Assembly: GCF_900156155.1 (NCBI RefSeq)
Contig: NZ_FTMD01000011.1
Span: 62,001-126,000, forward strand
Direction: 5' to 3'
DNA from: Aromatoleum tolulyticum
Lineage (GTDB): Bacteria > Pseudomonadota > Gammaproteobacteria > Burkholderiales > Rhodocyclaceae
DNA: 64,000 nucleotides
The notes under the pieces are model-generated. The model worked only from the letters and a program-made list of their open reading frames with translations. It did not search any database and had not been told where the DNA came from. Of the stretch, positions 1 to 7,822 are shown piece by piece (the first letter of the stretch is position 1; each line of letters starts with the position of its first letter). A program made the translations under genes and the position numbers.

Positions 1-16
1 TGTGACAATTGTCACA
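1..16. promoter_or_regulatory. Perfect 16-bp palindrome, CRP-type site
   Basis: TGTGACAATTGTCACA is its own reverse complement and fits the TGTGA-N6-TCACA consensus of CRP/Vfr-type activators. It probably belongs to a gene to the left of the window, since nothing to its right on the plus strand is a credible gene. The match to the consensus is seen directly; use by a CRP-family protein is an inference. Confidence 0.45.
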
Positions 17-302
17 ATTTGCGTCAACAGCCGACGTGATGACGTGCGGAAATGTCAGATGTTGACAATGTCTTGGGCGCGGAGCGGTGACGCCGCAGCA
101 GTCGGCACGTTTGAGGCATCAGGCCCCGAGCCTTTAGAACCCCTGAAACAGCAGATTCACGAGCGACGCTGGGGTGAGGGGACCCGGCGCAGCGGACGTT
201 GCTGCCGCGCCCTCAGATCGATTCCGGTTCGAGCCAGCACGAGTCGCGAGTCGCGACGAACGAAATTTCACCTCAAGAACCCCGACGGGACGACGGGCGG
301 TG
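1..302. other. Non-coding left edge, downstream of cusA
   Basis: This stretch lies beyond the cusA stop codon and I find no credible gene in it. The forward reading frame that crosses it has no family resemblance, runs antisense into cusA and carries the composition of an incidental GC-rich frame. Its first 80 bases are visibly AT-richer than the rest and contain dyads built on TGACA/TGTCA, suggesting the control region of a gene to the left of the window. The remainder shows only short GC-rich repeats such as a doubled gtcgcga near 250-265. Confidence 0.5.
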
Positions 303-3300
303 TCAGTGGGGGGCTGATCGAGGCAGGGCGGTCGCGTCCCGCCCCCGCCGCAACTCCCACTCCTTCACCAGCGCATAAATCGCCGGAATCACGCCCAGCG
401 TCAGTACCGTCGAGGACAGCATGCCGCCGACCATCGGGGCGGCGATGCGGCTCATGACCTCGGAGCCGGTGCCGGTGCCCCACATGATCGGCAAGAGGCC
501 GGCGATGATCGCGACGACGGTCATCATCTTCGGGCGCACGCGCTCGACGGCGCCTTCCATGATGGCGTGGTAGAGGTCGGCGGCGTCGGGCTGGCGGCCG
601 TCGGCGAGGCGTTTGGCGCGGATGGCTTCCCATGCGTGGTCGAGGTAGATCAGCATGACGACGCCGGTTTCGGCGGCGACGCCGGCGAGCGCGATGAAGC
701 CGACGGCCACCGCGACGCTCATGTTGTAGCCGAGCCACCACATCAGCCAGATGCCGCCGACCAGCGCGAAGGGCACCGAGAGCATGACGATGAGGGTCTC
801 GGTGAGGCGGCGGAAGTTGAGGTAGAGGAGCAGGAAGATGATCGCGAGCGTCAGGGGGACGACGACGACGAGTTTTTCCTTGGCGCGCTCCATGAATTCG
901 AACTGGCCGCTCCAGGTGGCGTAGTAGCCGGGCGGGAAGTCGACCTTTTCGGTGACCGCGCGGCGGGCGTCGGCGACGTAGGAGCCGATGTCGCGGTCGC
1001 GGATGTCGACGAACACGTAGGCGGCGAGGAGCGCGTTTTCGGTGCGGATCGCCGGGGCGCCTTTCGTGAGCGAGACCTTGGCGAGCTGGCCGAGGGGGAG
1101 GTTGCCGCCGACGGGCAGCGGCACGAAGACTTCCGCGGCGATGCGGCGCGGGTCGTCGCGCAGGTCGCGTGGGTAGCGCACGGCGACGGTGTAGCGTTCC
1201 AGGCCTTCGACGGTGGTGGTGACGGGTTCGCCGCCCAAGGCGGTGGCGACGACCATCTGGAAGTCGTCGACGGTGATGCCGTAACGCGCGAGCTGGACGC
1301 GGTCGGGCGTGATGTCGAGGTAGAAGCCGCCGGTTACGCGCTCGGCGTAGGCGCTGGTGGTGCCGGGCACGTCGCGCACGGCGGCTTCGACTTCACGCGC
1401 GAGCCGTTCGATGGTGGCGAGGTCCTTGCCGAAGACCTTCACGCCGATCGGGGTGCGGATGCCGGTCGACAGCATGTCGAGGCGGGCCTTGATCGGCATG
1501 GTCCAGGAGTTGGCGACGCCCGGGAACTTGAGCGCGGCGTCCATCTCGGCGATGAGCTTGTCGGTCGTCATGCCGGGACGCCATTCGGACTGCGGCTTGA
1601 GGTTGATGACGGTCTCGAACATCTCCAGCGGTGCCGGGTCGGTGGCGCTGTTGGCGCGGCCTGCCTTGCCGTAGACGGACTCGACTTCGGGGAAGGTCTT
1701 GATGATGCGGTCGGTGGTCTGCAGCAGTTCGCCGGCCTTGGTGACCGACATGCCGGGCAGCGACGCGGGCATGTAGAACAGCGTGCCTTCGTTGAGCGTC
1801 GGCATGAACTCGGCGCCGATGCGCTGGGCGGGGAAGATCGTGATCGCCATCGACGCGACCGCGGCGACGAGCGTGAGCCAGCGGTGGCGCATGACCCACG
1901 CGATGATCGGGCGGTACAGCCAGATCAGCACGCGGTTCACCGGGTTCTTCGCCTCCGGCATGATGCGGCCGCGGATGAAGAGCATCATCAGCACCGGCAC
2001 GAGCGTCACGGACAGGAGTGCCGCGCCGGCCATCGCGAAGGTCTTGGTGAAGGCGAGCGGCGAGAACATGCGGCCTTCCTGGCCTTCGAGCGTGAACACC
2101 GGCAGGAAGGAGACGGTGATGATCAGCAGCGAGAAGAACAGCGCGGGGCCGACTTCCTTGCAGGCGCGGATCATCGCCTCGGCGCGTGCCGTGTGCGGGG
2201 CGTCGTCGGGGACCTGTTCGAGGCGCTTGTGGGCGTTCTCGATCATCACGATCGCGGCGTCGACCATCGCGCCGATGGCGATGGCGATGCCGCCCAGGCT
2301 CATGATGTTGGAGCCGAGGCCGAGGGAGTGCATCGCGATGAAGGCGATGAGGATGCCGATCGGCAGGGTGATGATGGCGACCAGCGCGCTGCGGACGTGC
2401 ATCAGGAAGATGATGCACACGGCGGCGACGATCAGGCTTTCCTCGATGAGGGTGGTCTTGAGGTTGGCGATGGCGCGTTCGATCAGTGCCGAGCGGTCGT
2501 AGACCGGGACGATGGAGGTGCCTTCGGGGAGTCCCGCGGAGATCTCGGTGATCTTGGCCTTGACGTTGGCGATCACTTCCAGCGCATTCTGGCCGAAGCG
2601 CGCCATGACGATGCCGGAGGCGACTTCGCCTTCGCCGTTGAGCTCGGCGATGCCGCGCCGCTCGGCCGGCACCATCTCGACGCGCGCGATGTCGCGCACC
2701 AGCACCGGCGTGCCGCCCTCGCTCTTGAGCACGAGGTTGCCGATGTCCTCGGCGTTCCTGAGGTAGCCGCGGCCGCGCACCATGTACTCGGTTTCGGCCA
2801 GTTCGACGACGCGTCCGCCGACGTCGCGGTTGGAGGCGCGGATGACCTGCGCGACGCGGTCGAGCGGGATGCCGTAAGTGGCGAGGCGGTGCGGGTCGAC
2901 GGTGACCTGGTATTCCTTGACGAAGCCGCCGAGGCTCGCGACTTCGGCGACGCCGTGGGCCTTGGTGAGCTGGTAGCGCACGTACCAGTCCTGCAGGCTG
3001 CGCAGTTCGGCGAGCGAGCGGTCCTTGCCGGTGAGCGCGTATTGATAGACCCAGCCGACGCCGGTCGCGTCCGGCCCGATCTGCGGCGCGACGCCTGCGG
3101 GCATGCGGGCGGCAGCCGAGGACAGGTATTCGAGCACGCGCGAACGCGCCCAGTAGATGTCGGTGCCGTCCTCGAAGATCACGTACACGTACGACGCGCC
3201 GAACATCGAGAAGCCGCGCACGACCTTGGCCTTGGGCACCGCCAGCAGCGCGGTCGTGAGCGGGTAGGTGACCTGGTCCTCGACGACCTGCGGCGCCTGG

Positions 3301-3464
3301 CCGGGGAAGTCGGCGTAGACGATGACCTGCACGTCGGAGAGGTCGGGCAGGGCGTCGACAGGCGTCTTCTTCAGCGCATAGAGGCCGGCGGCGCTGACGA
3401 ACAGCGTCGCGAGCAGGACGAGGACGACGTTGCGCGCGGACCAGTCGATGAGGCGATTGAGCAT
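303..3464 (-). CDS. cusA: CusA-type heavy-metal RND efflux pump, inner membrane
   Basis: Proton-driven inner-membrane pump (1053 aa) of the HME-RND family that exports Cu(I)/Ag(I) through the CusCBA channel. The N-terminal membrane helix (about residues 12-30) and the two large periplasmic loops have the family layout. The helix-4 region carries the metal-pump signature around IAIGAMVDAAIVMIEN. The periplasmic segment MPIKARLDMLSTGIRTPIG, with its methionines, is typical of the monovalent copper/silver subgroup rather than the CzcA zinc/cobalt group. Length is normal. It is the last gene of cusC-cusB-cusA, 12 bases after cusB. Substrate choice is inferred from the methionines and from the CusF domains next door. 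Confidence 0.93.
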   Translation of the reverse strand: MLNRLIDWSARNVVLVLLATLFVSAAGLYALKKTPVDALPDLSDVQVIVYADFPGQAPQVVEDQVTYPLTTALLAVPKAKVVRGFSMFGASYVYVIFEDGTDIYWARSRVLEYLSSAAARMPAGVAPQIGPDATGVGWVYQYALTGKDRSLAELRSLQDWYVRYQLTKAHGVAEVASLGGFVKEYQVTVDPHRLATYGIPLDRVAQVIRASNRDVGGRVVELAETEYMVRGRGYLRNAEDIGNLVLKSEGGTPVLVRDIARVEMVPAERRGIAELNGEGEVASGIVMARFGQNALEVIANVKAKITEISAGLPEGTSIVPVYDRSALIERAIANLKTTLIEESLIVAAVCIIFLMHVRSALVAIITLPIGILIAFIAMHSLGLGSNIMSLGGIAIAIGAMVDAAIVMIENAHKRLEQVPDDAPHTARAEAMIRACKEVGPALFFSLLIITVSFLPVFTLEGQEGRMFSPLAFTKTFAMAGAALLSVTLVPVLMMLFIRGRIMPEAKNPVNRVLIWLYRPIIAWVMRHRWLTLVAAVASMAITIFPAQRIGAEFMPTLNEGTLFYMPASLPGMSVTKAGELLQTTDRIIKTFPEVESVYGKAGRANSATDPAPLEMFETVINLKPQSEWRPGMTTDKLIAEMDAALKFPGVANSWTMPIKARLDMLSTGIRTPIGVKVFGKDLATIERLAREVEAAVRDVPGTTSAYAERVTGGFYLDITPDRVQLARYGITVDDFQMVVATALGGEPVTTTVEGLERYTVAVRYPRDLRDDPRRIAAEVFVPLPVGGNLPLGQLAKVSLTKGAPAIRTENALLAAYVFVDIRDRDIGSYVADARRAVTEKVDFPPGYYATWSGQFEFMERAKEKLVVVVPLTLAIIFLLLYLNFRRLTETLIVMLSVPFALVGGIWLMWWLGYNMSVAVAVGFIALAGVAAETGVVMLIYLDHAWEAIRAKRLADGRQPDAADLYHAIMEGAVERVRPKMMTVVAIIAGLLPIMWGTGTGSEVMSRIAAPMVGGMLSSTVLTLGVIPAIYALVKEWELRRGRDATALPRSAPH

Positions 3465-3476
3465 GCCGGTGACCCC

Positions 3477-5045
3477 TCAGTGTCCCTTGTGCCCGCTGGC
3501 GGCGGCGGGTTCGATGCGGGTGATCGTGAATTCGCCCTGCGCTCGCTGTTCGAATTCGAAGCGGATCGGGGTGCCCGGCGCAACGCCCTTGGCGACATCC
3601 GGCGAGGCCAAGTTGAAGTCCATCGTCATCGGCGGCCATTTCAGCGCGGGGATTGCGCCGTGGGTGATGCTGACGGTGCCGGCGGAGGTGTCGATCGCGT
3701 CCAGCGTGCCGTCGGCGGAGTAGTTCGGCACGGCAGCGCCTCCGTCCTTGCCGGCGGTGAAGGTCGCGAGCGCGGCGCGCAGGTTGCTTTCGGCATCGAT
3801 CAGGAAGTTCGCTGACACGACGACGCGGTCGCCGGCGGCGATGCCTTCGATGATCTCGATGTGATCGCTGCCGCGGCGGCCGACCTTGACTGCCTTCGGC
3901 AGGAAGCGACCTTCGTCCTGCGCGACGAGCACGACCTGGCGCTCGCCGCTGTCGATCATCGCGGAGGCGGGGACCGTCAGCACGGGGGCGGCCTTGCCGG
4001 TGGCGACTTCGGCGTGTGCGAAGAGGCCCGGGCGCAGGAGCCCCTCGGGGTTCGCGAGTTCGAGGCGGATGGACACGGTGCGGGTCGCGGCGTCGAGCGT
4101 CGGATACAGGTAGGCCACTTTCGCCGGGAAGCTGCGCCCGGGGAAGGCGTCGAGCGTCACGGTTGCCGGCTGGCCGGGTTTTACGCGCGCGAGGTCGCGC
4201 TCATACACGTCGGCGAGCACCCACACGCTCGACAGGTCGGCGATGCGGTAGAGCGCCTCGCCGGGCATGAAACGCATGCCCTCGACGGCCTTTTTCTCCA
4301 GCACGATGCCGTTCGCGGGCGATGTGAAGGTGAGCCGTCCGCTGCCGGGAGAGGTGACGGAAGGCCCGTCGGTGCCGGCCTTGGCCCCCTCGGGCAGCTT
4401 CATCTGCCAGTTCGAGACGCGTGCGCGGGTCGCCTCCGCGAGGCGGCGGGCCGATTCGGCGGCTGCCGGGTCGGCCGCGGCGTCGCGCTGCAGGCGTTCG
4501 GCGATCTGCAGTTCGCTGCCGGCCGACATCAGTTCCGGGCTGTACACGGAGAACAGCGCCTGGCCGCGGCGCACCGGGTCGCCGTTGGCGTTGACGTGCA
4601 GACGTTCGATCCAGCCTTCGAAGCGCGGCGCGACGTCGACGATGGTGCGCTCGTTGATCGCGACACGGCCGACGACGCGGACGGGTTCGTCGAGCGCGCG
4701 CAGCTCGGCGAGCGCCGTGCGCACGCCCAGCGTCTGCAGGCGCGACGGGCTCACGGTCACGGTGCCGGTGTCGTCGGCGCCTGCGTCCTCGCCTTCATAC
4801 ACAGGGATGTAGTCCATGCCCATGGAGTCCTTCTTGGGTACCGGCGAGGTGTCGGGCAGGCCCATCGGGTTGCGGTAGTACAGGATCTTCTTGCCGCCCG
4901 TGTTTTCCGCGGGTGCGGGTGCGGTGGCGTCGGCAGAAGTGGCGGGGGCGGGATGGTCCGCGTTGCGGGTGCCGGCGAAGTAGCCGGCGGCGAGGGCGAG
5001 CGCGACCGCGGCGGCGCCGGCGGCGAGTTGTGCGGCGGGCTTCAC
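3477..5045 (-). CDS. cusB: CusB-type periplasmic adaptor with fused CusF domain
   Basis: Membrane-fusion adaptor (522 aa) joining CusA to the outer-membrane channel. It begins with GTG overlapping the cusC stop (GTGA), a sign of translational coupling. The N-terminus has a membrane anchor followed by the metal-binding segment YYRNPMGLPDTSPVPKKDSM. The middle is barrel-sandwich and beta-barrel adaptor sequence. The last 85 or so residues form a CusF-like copper chaperone domain with the ligand patch ALKWPPMTMDF (Trp, Met, Met) and a His-rich tail. This fusion means the adaptor carries its own Cu(I)-delivery domain, in addition to the standalone CusF upstream. Confidence 0.92.
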   Translation of the reverse strand: MKPAAQLAAGAAAVALALAAGYFAGTRNADHPAPATSADATAPAPAENTGGKKILYYRNPMGLPDTSPVPKKDSMGMDYIPVYEGEDAGADDTGTVTVSPSRLQTLGVRTALAELRALDEPVRVVGRVAINERTIVDVAPRFEGWIERLHVNANGDPVRRGQALFSVYSPELMSAGSELQIAERLQRDAAADPAAAESARRLAEATRARVSNWQMKLPEGAKAGTDGPSVTSPGSGRLTFTSPANGIVLEKKAVEGMRFMPGEALYRIADLSSVWVLADVYERDLARVKPGQPATVTLDAFPGRSFPAKVAYLYPTLDAATRTVSIRLELANPEGLLRPGLFAHAEVATGKAAPVLTVPASAMIDSGERQVVLVAQDEGRFLPKAVKVGRRGSDHIEIIEGIAAGDRVVVSANFLIDAESNLRAALATFTAGKDGGAAVPNYSADGTLDAIDTSAGTVSITHGAIPALKWPPMTMDFNLASPDVAKGVAPGTPIRFEFEQRAQGEFTITRIEPAAASGHKGH

Positions 5046-6406
5046 AGGGATTCTCCGACCAGTTTCTCGATTTCGAACAGGGCCATGCGGGCTTCGACTT
5101 CCGACTGCAGCAGGCTCATGCGGGTGTCGACCAGCTGGCGCTCGGCTTCGAGCACCGCGTCGAAGTCGGCGCGCCCGGTCTCGAAGGCCGCGCGCGTCGC
5201 GTCGCGTGTCGCCTGTGCTTGCGGCAGCAGCGTGGCGCGGAGGAGGCGCTGGCTTTCCTGGCTGCTCGTGTAGTTCGCCCAGGCGGCGCCGAGCTCGCCC
5301 GCGAGGCGTGCGCCGGTCGCCTCGCGCTTCGCGTCGGCGGCCGTGAGCATGTGGGCGGCCTCGCGCTCGCGGGCGCGGCGTGCCGACTGCTGCAGCGGGA
5401 TCATCACTTCGAACATCAGGTCCCAGGATTGGTCCTCGCCGCGCGGGCGGTTGTTGGTGAGGCCGATCGAGTAGTCGGGGTAGCGGTCGGCCCAGGTGCG
5501 TTCGCGTTCCAGGCGGGCAGCCTCGATGCCGCGCTCGTCCGCCGCGAGGGCCGGGTTGGTGCTGCGGGCGCGGTCGGCGAGGGCGGGCAGGTCGAGCACG
5601 GCGGGGAGCGCGGGCGGTTCGACGGGGGCGGCGAGCGGGCTATGCGGTGCGCGCGCGAGCAGGCCGTTGAGGGCCGCGACGGCGCCGCGGCGGCGCTGTT
5701 CGATGCCGACCTGCGCGAGGCGTTGGCTGGTGATCTCGCGCTGGGCGCGCAGCACCGCCTGCTGCGGGGCGAGACCCTGGCGGTAGCGTGCGAGGGTGGC
5801 TTCCTCGAGGCCACCGAGCAGTGCGAGCGATTCCCGCGCGAGGGCGGCTTCGCGGTCGGCCGCGTAGTAGCGAAGCCACGCCTGCTTGATGGTCATGGCG
5901 AGATCCAGCCAGGCGGCGTCGAGCCCGGCCGCGGCCTGCTCGGCCTTGGCGGCGGCGGCGCGGCTCTGCAGGTCGCGCTTGCCCCAGCCCGGCAGCGGCT
6001 GGATGAAACGGTAGCGGGTCTCGCCTACGCGGCCGGGCACCAGCGTCGTGCCGCCGCCGCGCATCTCGTTGGTGAAGTCCATCAGCTCGACCTGCACGTT
6101 CGGGTCGGGCAGGGCGCCGGCGGAGTCGATGCGTTCGCGTGCCGCGGCGGTTTCGGCGCGTTGGGCGGCGAAGGCGGGGTTCGTCGTGCGGGCGTGTTCC
6201 AGCAGGCCGGCGATGTCGGCGCCGAGGGGGGGCGCCTGATTCACCGCAGGGGCGGTTGGAATGACCGGGAACGTTCGGGCGATCGATGGGGCTGGTGGCG
6301 GGTTTGCGTCCTCGGCGTGGGCCGTCACCGCGACAACCAGCAGGCTTGCGACCAGGAGCGAGGCCGGGGCGTGCGGCCGGTGCGTTCCTGCGTGGGACGA
6401 GTTCAT
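5042..6406 (-). CDS. cusC: TolC-family outer-membrane channel of the Cus pump
   Basis: Outer-membrane efflux protein (454 aa) with two TolC/OEP repeats, forming the exit duct for CusBA. I start it at the ATG at 6406, which has GGAG about 11 bases upstream and opens directly onto a signal peptide (ASLLVASLLVVAVTAHA). The frame stays open to 6559, but that extension is Arg/Pro-rich and lacks family similarity. There is no lipobox cysteine, so it is probably not lipidated. It is the first gene of the cusCBA run, and the cusB start overlaps its stop by four bases. Confidence 0.88.
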   Translation of the reverse strand: MNSSHAGTHRPHAPASLLVASLLVVAVTAHAEDANPPPAPSIARTFPVIPTAPAVNQAPPLGADIAGLLEHARTTNPAFAAQRAETAAARERIDSAGALPDPNVQVELMDFTNEMRGGGTTLVPGRVGETRYRFIQPLPGWGKRDLQSRAAAAKAEQAAAGLDAAWLDLAMTIKQAWLRYYAADREAALARESLALLGGLEEATLARYRQGLAPQQAVLRAQREITSQRLAQVGIEQRRRGAVAALNGLLARAPHSPLAAPVEPPALPAVLDLPALADRARSTNPALAADERGIEAARLERERTWADRYPDYSIGLTNNRPRGEDQSWDLMFEVMIPLQQSARRAREREAAHMLTAADAKREATGARLAGELGAAWANYTSSQESQRLLRATLLPQAQATRDATRAAFETGRADFDAVLEAERQLVDTRMSLLQSEVEARMALFEIEKLVGESL

Positions 6407-6565
6407 CGTCGGGACTCCGCGAAGGCGTTGTTGTTTGCGGCGGCGGGGCAGCTGCCGTGTTGTTCGTGGTGTGACGGCCGCCGGGGGCGGCGCCGGGCGT
6501 CCTGCGAGTCGCCGGGCGGGCTCCGTTCGGCGGACCCAATTAGCGAATGCGGCAATCAAATACCT

Positions 6566-6626
6566 CCGTTCGCCCTGAGCCTGTCGAAGGGCATTGGCAG
6601 GGCTTCGACAGGCTCAGCCAGAACGG
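6566..6626. repeat. REP-like palindromic element, copy 1
   Basis: Two near-complementary 24-base arms (6566-6589 and 6603-6626) start ccgttcgccctgag and end cttcgacaggctcag...gaacgg, with a 13-base spacer. A close relative with the same arms lies at 46887-46947. Both are intergenic. This copy sits between cusC and cusF. The family (core gagcctgtcgaag) is a widespread REP-type repeat of proteobacterial genomes. Confidence 0.85.
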
Positions 6627-6630
6627 TCAT

Positions 6631-6993
6631 TCAATGGTTCGCGACTTCCAGCTGCGTAACGGTAAACACACCATCGACGCGTTCGGCGACGAAGCGGATC
6701 TTGTCGCCCGTCTTGACCTGGTCGAGCATCGCCGCATTGCCTGCGCGGAAGGCCATCGTCATTGCCGGCATGCCGAGGTTTTCGAGCGGTCCGTGGGCGA
6801 TCGTGATCTTTCCGGCGGCTTTGTCGACCTTGCGCACGGCACCTTCGGACATCTTCGCGGTGCTGGCGGCGGTTGCAGCGACAGGAACGGCTGCCGGCGC
6901 GTGGCTGTGCGCGTCATGGCTCATCTGCGCCAGCGCCGGCGCGGCGGACATCGCGAACAGGGCGAGGGTTGCGACGAGGGCAAGGGGTTTCAT
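6631..6993 (-). CDS. cusF: CusF-like periplasmic copper-binding protein
   Basis: Small exported protein (120 aa) with a signal peptide (LALVATLALFAMSAAPALA) and a C-terminal CusF/copper-binding OB-fold of about 70 residues. The ligand loop reads HGPLENLGMPAMTMAF. It keeps a His and the Met-x-Met pair but lacks the capping Trp seen in E. coli CusF and in the CusB fusion domain next door, so its Cu(I) affinity or exposure probably differs. It lies upstream of cusCBA on the same strand, separated by a REP element, and is divergent from cusR, so it is likely the first gene of the copper-induced unit. Confidence 0.85.
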   Translation of the reverse strand: MKPLALVATLALFAMSAAPALAQMSHDAHSHAPAAVPVAATAASTAKMSEGAVRKVDKAAGKITIAHGPLENLGMPAMTMAFRAGNAAMLDQVKTGDKIRFVAERVDGVFTVTQLEVANH

Positions 6994-7068
6994 GGTGCGT
7001 ACTCCGTGTATGGCCGGGGATTGGATGCAGTATGAAAACCGGCTCCGGACAGAAAGCTGACCCGAGGG

Positions 7069-7082
7069 TTACATCTTTGTAA
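7069..7082. promoter_or_regulatory. Cop-box-like dyad in the cusF/cusR divergent gap
   Basis: TTACA-tctt-TGTAA is a perfect 5-bp inverted repeat in the 154-base gap between the divergent cusF and cusR starts. It resembles the cop/cus boxes bound by CopR/CusR-type response regulators. Position and symmetry are seen; binding by the adjacent regulator is inferred. Confidence 0.55.
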
Positions 7083-7147
7083 TCTTGAGCCGTGTCCGGC
7101 GCAGGCGGGCACAATGCGTTCCGTGGTGAGTTGGTGGCAAGGAGCCC

Positions 7148-7822
7148 GTGGTGAAGATCCTGATCGTCGAAGACGAGTCCAAGACCGGCGATTATCTCAG
7201 GCAGGGCCTGGTTGAGGCCGGCTTCGTCGTCGATCTCGCGCGCGACGGCATGGACGGGCTGCATCTGGCGCTGACCGGCGACTACGATCTGGTGATCCTC
7301 GACGTGATGCTGCCGGGCCTCGACGGCTGGAGCGTGCTGCAGACGGTGCGGCGCGCGGGGCGCGAGATGCCGGTGCTGTTCCTCACCGCGCGCGACCAGG
7401 TCGAGGACCGCGTGCGCGGGCTGGAGCTCGGCGCCGACGACTACCTGGTGAAGCCCTTCGCCTTTTCCGAGCTCCTTGCGCGCGTGCGCACGCTGCTGCG
7501 CCGCGGCAAGTCGAAGGAGCCGGACGTGCTGCGCGCCGCCGACCTCGAACTGGACCTGCTGCGCCGGCGCGTGACGCGCGGCGGGCAGCGCATCGACCTC
7601 ACCGCGAAGGAATTCGGCCTGCTGGAGCTGTTGCTGCGCCGCCAGGGCGAGGTATTGCCGCGCTCGCTGATCGCGTCGCAGGTGTGGGACATGAACTTCG
7701 ACAGCGATACCAACGTGATCGAGGTCGCGGTGCGCCGCCTGCGCGCGAAGGTGGATGATCCCTTCGAGCCGAAGCTGATCCGCACCGTGCGCGGCATGGG
7801 TTACGTGCTCGAGGCGCCGTGA
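7148..7822 (+). CDS. cusR: OmpR-family heavy-metal response regulator
   Basis: DNA-binding response regulator (224 aa) of the CusR/CopR/IrlR branch. It has an N-terminal receiver with the acidic pocket VEDE and phospho-acceptor Asp52 in [12 protein letters not shown], the conserved Lys in [13 protein letters not shown], then a winged-helix output domain ending in [12 protein letters not shown]. Two GTG codons in tandem (7148, 7151) can serve as start. AAGGAG at 7139-7144 is 3 and 6 bases away respectively, so the second is better spaced. It overlaps the sensor kinase gene and is divergent from cusF, whose promoter it presumably activates when copper or silver is sensed. Confidence 0.9.
   Translation: MVKILIVEDESKTGDYLRQGLVEAGFVVDLARDGMDGLHLALTGDYDLVILDVMLPGLDGWSVLQTVRRAGREMPVLFLTARDQVEDRVRGLELGADDYLVKPFAFSELLARVRTLLRRGKSKEPDVLRAADLELDLLRRRVTRGGQRIDLTAKEFGLLELLLRRQGEVLPRSLIASQVWDMNFDSDTNVIEVAVRRLRAKVDDPFEPKLIRTVRGMGYVLEAP

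Noticed and set aside
2-457. Forward open frame of about 150 codons at the left edge
   Set aside because: It overlaps the cusA end in antisense, has no family similarity and its residues are the usual Arg/Pro/Ser mix of an incidental GC-rich frame.
567-3815. Very long open frame opposite cusA
   Set aside because: It is an Asp/Glu/His/Gly-rich shadow created by codon bias of the real cusA/cusB genes; similar antisense frames lie opposite most long genes here.
6566-6626. The repeat read as a peptide containing VRPEPVEG
   Set aside because: This peptide is the known translation artefact of the REP-like repeat and does not belong to a gene.
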